Origin: Jacaranda mimosifolia
Lineage: Eukaryota; Streptophyta; Magnoliopsida; Lamiales; Bignoniaceae
Length of the DNA stretch: 64,000 nt
Direction: 5' to 3'
NCBI GenBank assembly: GCA_018894105.1
Contig: CM032127.1
Coordinates: 3,753,001 to 3,817,000 of the forward strand
Shown: in pieces, positions 57,190 through 64,000 of the stretch
How the letters are laid out: each line of letters begins with the position of its first letter
Numbering within the stretch: the first letter of the stretch is position 1
Position numbers and translations under genes: made by a program
Notes under the pieces: model-generated
Seen by the model: the letters and a program-made list of their open reading frames with translations, nothing else
What the model was told of the DNA's origin: nothing
The model's database searches: none

Positions 57190-58109
57190 TGGGCAGGGCA
57201 AGGGCAAGAGCAAGGGGAGTATGGTTGCGGTGGGGTGGAGCTTGAGGTGAAATTATTTTTTAAAATAAAATTAATTAAATTGTAAATATATTTATAATTT
57301 TAATATTATTAAGTATATAATTAAAATTATATTTTTAGATTATAGATTTGAATTTTTAGTTTATTCTATTTTTAATTAATAAAAAAGTTTAATTAAATTA
57401 TTTTAGATGTCACTGCTATTTTTTAATTTTAAAAATTATTAAAAATATGTTATCATGATAGATTTAATTTTTTTTAATTTTTTACTTATTTTTCTTTTTA
57501 GTTAAATTGAATTAAATTTAATTAAAATATTTTATAGATGTTACTATTTTAATATTATTAGATATAAATTTATATCTAACATAAGTTATATGTTATGTTT
57601 TAATAATATAAATTTAATTAAATTATTTTAGATATGCTTATTATTTTTAATATTATTGAATATATCATTTTAATTATTAAAATTATATGTTCCAAGATGA
57701 TAGATTTGATTCTATATTTTTAATTTTCCTTACTTACTAAATTCAACTGAATATAATTAAATTATATTAAAATACATTTACTATTTTAACATTATGATAT
57801 GTATAACTCAAGATCCATAAAATTATATATTCTAAAGGAATAAATTAGATTTTCAAAAAATTTAAGGTGATAAATTTTTATATAATAAATTCTTATAAAT
57901 TTGGAGAATATTTGGCATTTTAATTTTTAATGTGTAATTTATCAATCACATTATAGTCTACTGTTGATTTTATTTTATTTTATGAATTATTTATTTATTT
58001 ATTTATTTATTTTTAATTTGAGGTGTATTTTTTTTTCTTTCTATTTTTCTATGTCTTTTAGGTTGACATGGCAAAAAGAATTGTCAAGTCATGTGCCACG
58101 TAGGAGAGA
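57190..58109. repeat. AT-rich repeat block left of P450 copy C
   Basis: After a short GC-rich lead (GGGCAGGGCAAGGGCAAGAG) it consists of AT-rich units with recurring TTAATTAAATTATTTTAGAT and AATATTATTRRATATA, resembling the tandem units at 62892-63770. A (TTTA)n run lies at 57993-58012. It truncates the third P450 copy. Confidence 0.5.
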
Positions 58110-59291
58110 GGTAGATGATTGTACTACATGAGCTTAACGCCAATGCTTCCAGGCCTATCCGCGCACGCAGGGTCCTGAACTTTCAGAACCTCTTTAGTGG
58201 CCAGGCGCGATGAGATCACCTGCCGAAACCTCCCCCGGCTGCAGATGCAAGATGGGCCCGTATTTCTGGGCTACTCTCCTGAGTGCATCATGGTTCGCCG
58301 GAACGGCGATTTATCGGCCGGAACGGCCGATACGGAACCGGAACGACCATGGGTGTTCCGTCGCACCGGTGTGGAACGGAGGTGTGACTAGCACGGTGAA
58401 AAACGGCCGATTTATCGCTGGAACGGCGTTCCAGACCGATAAATCGGTCCGACAAGGTGGAACGGAACGGGAACGGGAATGGAAACGGCGGCACGGAATT
58501 GTTTTGTTGCAGCAAGCTGCTAAACGATGAGGATGCAATTTTCTCTTGCAGAAAATTACCCACCCTTGTTCGCTACTATCGAAGGCCATAAGAAATGATA
58601 GGGATGGGGATGATGGGTGTGTGGACTCTAGAATGTCAGTGTTTTGATAATGAGTGTGTGGAATGTGGTAGTACTATCATGAGAAATGAATTATGACACG
58701 TGGGAAGATGACAGAGAGGGCGATGAGTGGTGAGGTTGGGTAATTGGGTTGTGTAATCTTGTTTGTGAAAGCTTTCGCAAGAATAGAGAATGAATGAAAT
58801 TTATTGTTATAATTATTTTGTCTTTATTATGTTGTATAATAGTTTTTCTAATATTTAAGAGCTTCGCTAAGTTAATATAGTTTGTAACATTAATTTGTGA
58901 TATTTAAAATTATGCTAATTACTTTATATAAGCAAGAAATATAATTTTAAATGTTTTCATATTTTTCATAATTTATTTAAATTTTTTGAATAATTTAATA
59001 ATAAAAATATGAGGAACCCCCGCGATCGTTCCGCGACATTGCAATGGAACTGGAACCTCACTCTCCGTTCCGATCCCCGCGACCGTTCCTGCGAACCATG
59101 AGTGCATGGCGACGCGGCAGCCCTCTGGCCAAGTGGTGGAGGTGGCCAATCACCGGCAGCTTTGGTGGGCTTGGAGGCAACTTGTTGTATTTTGTTGGGG
59201 ATTTAGGTTTCTTGCTTGCTTTGATTAGTAAGAAGATGAAGGATGAAAAAAGCAGGAGAGCAGCGAAGTTGAAGGGCAGCTGAACCTCCAT
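58110..59291 (-). pseudogene. P450 copy C, 5' fragment interrupted by a hAT-like element
   Basis: 58110-58288 and 59100-59291 together match the first 120 or so codons of copy B. The N-terminal piece reads [20 protein letters not shown] and then [17 protein letters not shown], so the anchor and hinge are well kept. The match ends near 58110 where an AT-rich repeat begins, and the rest of the gene, including the heme loop, is missing. A frame difference lies at 58218 (missing bases near ATCACCTGCCG). The gene is dead. Confidence 0.85.
58289..59099. mobile_element. hAT-like element in P450 copy C
   Basis: The 8-bp duplication GAGTGCAT flanks it (58281-58288 and 59100-59107), and inverted ends ATGGTTCGC and GCGAACCAT are visible. 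The left 170 bp is packed with GGAACGG/CCGTTCC and CCGATAAATCGG-type palindromes; the right end repeats CGTTCCG. The interior is non-coding. Confidence 0.82.
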
Positions 59292-59641
59292 TTTTTGTGG
59301 AACAGATGTATACTAATATCTGTGATTGAATTCATATACAGCGGAAAATTTTAGCTGGAGAAGAGAAGTATGCATGCCAATATTTCACCGTGAAAATTAT
59401 TGTATCTGTTTGTTTCTACATCAATATTTTTTTCTTCTTCTGAATTTGCTTGTACAATTGGTAATTGATACAATAATATAACGATTATTGGTTGTCAAGT
59501 TTTGTCTGTTTTCCTTTGGCCCAGATTCTATCATTTTTTTCTTTTTTTTTTATTATCCTTTTTTTCGTGTGATTAAAATCCAATAATTGAGTGATGGAAT
59601 CTTATCCCCTCTTCAAAAGTAATTATATTCTAAAACTTATA
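59292..59641. other. Upstream region of P450 copy C
   Basis: It is homologous to 54082-54440 (TTTCACCRTGAAAATTATTG, ATTATTGGTTGTSAAGTTTT, GGCCCAGATTCTWTCATTTT). The similarity ends at ATTCTAAAACTTAT where a Mutator-like element begins. Confidence 0.65.
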
Positions 59642-59948
59642 GGGTGAATTACGACTACCACCCTTGAGATTTGGCATAATTACGAAATAATTCTCATATT
59701 TTTTAAAATTACAAAAAACCCCTCGAACTTTATCGCCATCTAACAAATTAGTCCAACTGTTAGGATTTCTACATTTTGCGATTAAAATTGCCATGTGAAA
59801 TTTCAAACTTCTCCTCCATTAATCTGCTTTAAAATCTTATTCTATGAAAGTACAAAAATACCCTTAAAGCATAAAAATATATATAAATACTTATCTATAC
59901 ACATACATATATATAATATACTATTAGATATAATATATATGGCATATA

Positions 59949-62564
59949 TGTTACACCCCTGAAATTCGGTATTTTAGAAAATAAGAATTTAGAAATCAAG
60001 ATTTTGATTGGTCGAATTTTAGGGCTCAGAAAAGAAATAAAAAGGACTTAATTGCAAAAATTGAAAAAAATCTGTGTCAAAATGGAATTAAACAAGACTC
60101 AATTGGATGACATTTTCAAACTTTGGGGTTCGCATGATATTTAATTTGGGTCAAAGGGTCTAATCTTATGCACTAAGATTTTCTGGGGGTTTGATTGAAG
60201 AAAAGCCAATTATGAAGGATTCAATTGAAAGATACATGAAGTTTTTGGGGTCATTTTGAGAATCCAAAAAAGTTCAATTATTTATTTGGATTTGCAAATT
60301 TCACCTTCATTTTTTCCATCTTCACCATTTCATCTCTCTCCGGCCAACACTCCGACCACAGTGAACCATCTTGAACCAACCACATATCCACCATCACCGC
60401 TTCACCCTGAACCCGAAACCATCCCTTCCAACCTCCATTTTCGAAGGAGTCATCGGGAAAAAAAAAAGAGAACTGAAATGAAAACGGGGAGCCTGAAGTG
60501 GGTCTTCCTTCCGGCGACTTTTTACAGCGAACTTGGGTACCATTTTGACGGGCTTAGCTCAAGGATTACTCTAGTATTTTCAGATTTCTGAACGGACTAC
60601 CGTGGAAGGAGGAATTGTACACAAATCACACGGTAGTGTTGGTGGCAGGATTGCAGTTTTCCGACAAATTGACGACCTTCCCGGCATCGGAATGAGAAAT
60701 TGACTTGAGCATTGAATTTCTGGAGTTGAGAAGCAACTGTTGGTGGAGGTCTTGAAATTTTCCAGTGGCGGTGAAAGGGCAGTTTGTTCATCTCATCGAC
60801 ACGGTTACATGCATTTGGGCTGATCGTTGATTCTCCTTGCCGATAATTCAAAATTTGGGTAAATGTTCAGAATTAGGATTAAGTTTGTTGTATGTATTTG
60901 TATACATGTATTCTTCATTTAAACCTTGTATTTCAAAATATAATGAAGGAAATGATCGGTCAGAATAGCTATGCATAAGAATGGAATGTTCATGCACGAT
61001 AATTAAGCTTATTGAATCCGAAGTGGTATTGTTTCATGTGAACTATAGGTTAGATGGCTTATTAAGTGTATAAAACCCTATTTTCATGTTACTGCAATTC
61101 AAGTGACAAAATTTGGGATTTTACCGAAAATTGGAATGTTATTATTGACCTAATATTTCGTTATAAGGTTAAATTGATAAGTTAAGGACTCAATTATATT
61201 ATTTTTCCGGTATAGGTTGAAATCCATAAATATTTCATACAACCAGTACGTATAGCATGTCCTACGGCAATGATGCTGAAGCAAAACCCTAGCCATTAAG
61301 TTAGTCGAGGACTATTGAATTGGACTATTATTAATATGAATATGATTGATAGAGATCTTTAGGATTAAACGAGGGTTTTAATTGGTAAATTATTCTTTTG
61401 AATAGGTGACAAAGAAGTAGGTCCTAAGGACCAGTAGACTGTTGTTTGTGGCTGACTTTTCTAAGAATATGGAGTTGAGGGTCTGCCAATTTGTCACCTT
61501 TCCTAACTATCTGTTATTTATGATAAGCCCTGTGTGGGTTTTCTCTTTCTGTACCGTACTCCATTTGTTTGAAATTTGAAATGTGTTGGAATTTTGATAT
61601 GTTATTTGTTATTTGATTTGAACACCCCTGTGAGGGTTATTTCTTGATATCAATTCTAATTTGTTATCCGTTATCTAATTTGAATACCCCTGTGAGGGCT
61701 ATCTTTGATATCGATTTTGCTTTTGTCTGTTCTGGCGCCTAGAACTCTCGTTTATTATCTGTTATCTGTTCGATTTGTTATCCGTCTATTTGTTATCTAT
61801 ACGATCCGTTATGTTGATCCAAGCTGTTAAGCTCGGGACGATCCGATATGTTGATCCCAGCTGTTAAGCTCAGGACGATACAATACATTGTTCCCAGTTA
61901 TAAAGCGGGACGTGCTGTTTTGTTCGGAATGACAGAAATAAGGGACTGATATGATTGTTTTGATATGATCTGTTAGATTGCATCGATTGATCTGATTCAT
62001 TTGATTGATTGATTGATATCCGATCGTATGACTATTTTTCTGATTATTCGATTGTTTCTTGACTACTTGACTGTATGTTGTTATGTTCTGCCTTACTGTT
62101 GATTTGCGGTCTATTGGGTCGATTTTTCCTTAATAGATTCTTTCTGTTATGCTTACAGTTATTCCTCACTAAATACTTCGGACTTACCCCTCGGTTTATT
62201 TTAATTCTCTCAAATAGGGATTAAGTGAAGAATTTGCACTCTATGTTGGACATGAGTATATTTTAATAGATTAGGTGTTTGAATGTATACATGGAATCAC
62301 CTGAATGCTAAGCATGGATATGAGATGTTGTGACATGTTATGTTGATAATTTTGATTTAAGGCATATAAATATTTTGTTGGATATAAAGTGAATTATGGC
62401 ATGTACTTAATGGTTTATCGAGTTAGTTAAGTTTGAATCCACTGCTATTTCTGATGAGGTTGAAATGTTTGATTATGGACCTATTGATTTGTATTTTGGG
62501 TTCAATTTTAAAATTGAACTGAGTGGCGCCTCAAATAAGAGCTATTCCGAGTGGGGGTGCTACA
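59949..62564 (+). repeat. Solo LTR, 2.62 kb
   Basis: It starts TGTTACACCCCTGAAATTC and ends GTGGGGGTGCTACA, with perfect 5-bp duplication ATATA (59944-59948 and 62565-62569). Internal features include repeated CCCTGTGAGGGTTATYT words (61624-61700) and GTTGATCCYAGCTGTTAAGC repeats (61814-61870). Open frames at its 5' third are Pro/Ser-rich without a known domain. Confidence 0.83.
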
Positions 62565-62609
62565 ATATACGTATATATGATATATATATATGTATACATA
62601 TATACACAC

Positions 62610-62870
62610 ACACACTGTAACCCCACCCCCAACCCCCCAACTCCCCCTTAGCCAGATCTGGCCATGGCACTGCTGCTGCTGCTAGCAGCAGTACAGTCCA
62701 GTTGCCTAGCCATGGCTAGGTGGCTCATGACCTGCTGCAGTAGCAGGCAACGGCTGGCGAGGCAGCCAAATTCTTCTTTGCTGCCCATGGAAGCCATGGC
62801 CGGCAGAAGAAGGTAGGATAATGTGGGGGGCGCCGGGAGGGGGAGGTGAGGGGAGGGCGGCGGGATTGGA
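62610..62870. repeat. GC-rich low-complexity island
   Basis: It contains CTGCTGCTGCTGCTAGCAGC, GCCATGGC repeats and a G-rich run (GGGGGGCGCCGGGAGGGGGA). It shares CCAGATCT and TGGCCA motifs with the island at 20345-20660. Confidence 0.6.
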
Positions 62871-62891
62871 ATTTTTAAAAATTTTTTTTTT

Positions 62892-63770
62892 TTAATTAAT
62901 AAATAATTTAATTAAAGTGTACATTTAATTTTTTGTTTACTTATTCCTAGTTAATATTATTTTTAATTTTTAATGTATTGTATTTTGAATTAATTAATAA
63001 ATTCAACTAAGTTTCATTAATTATTTTAGATAGATTTATGTATTTAAATTTTTTTACTTATTTATTTTTAATTAATATACTTTCTAAAATTTTATTTGTT
63101 ATTTTTATCAATTAATAATTTGTTTTACTTATTTATTGTTATTTCAGATAGATTTATTATTTGAATAAATATTTTAATTATTTTAAATATATTTAATTTT
63201 GATATGAATATTATTTTAATAAATAATACAATTAAATTTAAAAAATTATTTTTTAATTAATAAGTAATTTACTTAAATATACATATATATTTAAAGTTTT
63301 TACTTATTTATTCTTAATTAATATAGTTTTAATTTTTTATTCATTATTTTTATTAATTTTTTTAGAAAGATTTATATATTTAAATTTTTTACTTATTTAT
63401 TGATAATTAATATAGTTTTTAATTTTTAATTTTTTACTTTTATTTATTAATAATTTATATATTTATGTATTGTTATTTTAGATAGATATATTATTAAAAT
63501 AAATATATTAATTATTTTAAATATCTTTAGTTTAGGTATGAATATTATTTTGATAAACAATATAATGAAATTTAAAAAATTTATCTTTTTCAATTAATAA
63601 ATAATTTAGTTAAAAATACATATTAAATTTTTTTTTACTTATTTATTCCTAATTAATTTAGTTTTTAATTTTTTATTTGTTATTTTTATTAATTAATAAT
63701 TTATTTATTTATTTATTTATTGTTATTTTAACTATGTAAATAGATTATTTTAAATATATATTATTTAAAA
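62892..63770. repeat. Tandem array, about 350-bp AT-rich unit, 2.5-3 copies
   Basis: Units start near 62892, 63252 and 63589 with TTAATTAATAARTAATTTA, then TTACTTATTTATTCYTAATT and GTTATTTTAGATAGAT. The period is 340-360 bp. Confidence 0.7.
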
Positions 63771-64000
63771 TAATTTAAAATTTTGATATATAGTAACACA
63801 TAAAGGGGCATTTAGGACTTTAGCCATCAAAATCAATTTTCAGTATTTTTTATTTTTTAATTTTTAATTTTTTTTTCATTAGGGGTATTTTTAACTTTTT
63901 TCATTTTCCATCCACCTTACAACCAAGTCTGTTGATTTAGGGGGTTATAATTTTTAAAAATACGATAATTGTTTCGTAATTACGCCAAACCTCAAAGGTG

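Larger units (their letters stand above)
59642..64000. mobile_element. Mutator-like element with nested solo LTR, runs off the window
   Basis: The left end is GGGTGAATTACGACTACCAC, then CCTTGAGATTTGGCATAATT. The window ends in its inverted copy (CGTAATTACGCCAAACCTCA), so the right TIR is cut by the window edge. The expected 9-bp duplication on the left is AAACTTATA (59633-59641). A solo LTR (59949-62564) is inserted in it. No transposase is visible. Confidence 0.75.

Noticed and set aside
60256..60591. 111-codon Pro/Ser-rich frame inside the solo LTR
   Set aside because: It lies wholly within an LTR, shows no domain, and is a product of pyrimidine-rich composition.

Overview
This is plant nuclear DNA, most likely from a eudicot: AT-rich, dominated by plant retroelement lineages (Tat-type Ty3/Gypsy, Ty1/Copia, a TRIM, solo LTRs), an endogenous caulimovirid, many plant-type DNA transposons, and a small cluster of CYP71-clan cytochrome P450 genes. 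The sequence does not allow a closer taxonomic call. Only one cellular gene looks intact, the two-exon P450 at 52472-54081 (minus).

Layout: 1-8590 is a decayed minus-strand Tat-lineage Gypsy element with one LTR (7909-8590), gag-pol, a second RNase H and an antisense accessory gene; its other LTR lies left of the window. 8591-13118 is AT-rich intergenic DNA with relic DNA transposons. 13124-14739 is an internally deleted Copia element with perfect TSDs. 15129-16009 is a Mutator-like MITE. 17063-19628, 49377-52052 and 59949-62564 are three solo LTRs of one structural type (TGTNACNCCC ends), each with 5-bp TSDs. 20779-28604 is a full-unit-length endogenous pararetrovirus (minus strand) with an 87-bp terminal redundancy, fused on its right to a Gypsy gag and 3' LTR remnant (28604-31317).

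From about 31330 to 59640 lies a segmentally duplicated P450 locus with three minus-strand copies. Copy A (33133-43380) is split by an 8.66-kb plus-strand Copia element (34464-43119, TSD CTTTA), whose own LTRs contain a MITE, two hAT-like elements and a large non-autonomous DNA element. Copy B (52472-54081) is intact. Copy C (58110-59291) is a 5' fragment interrupted by a hAT-like element. A FAR1-like coding relic and long upstream homology are duplicated along with copies A and B, and later insertions (a CACTA-type element at 45425-46943, a Mutator-like MITE at 44913-45235) occur in only one copy.

The right end (59642 to beyond 64000) is a long-TIR Mutator-like element with a solo LTR nested in it. 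Apart from the P450 there is no cooperating gene set: the content is a stack of insertions, and the target-site duplications let their order be read. The retroelement and pararetrovirus reading frames carry stops and are inferred to be non-functional, with the exception of the uninterrupted pararetroviral protease-RT-RNase H frame and the P450.
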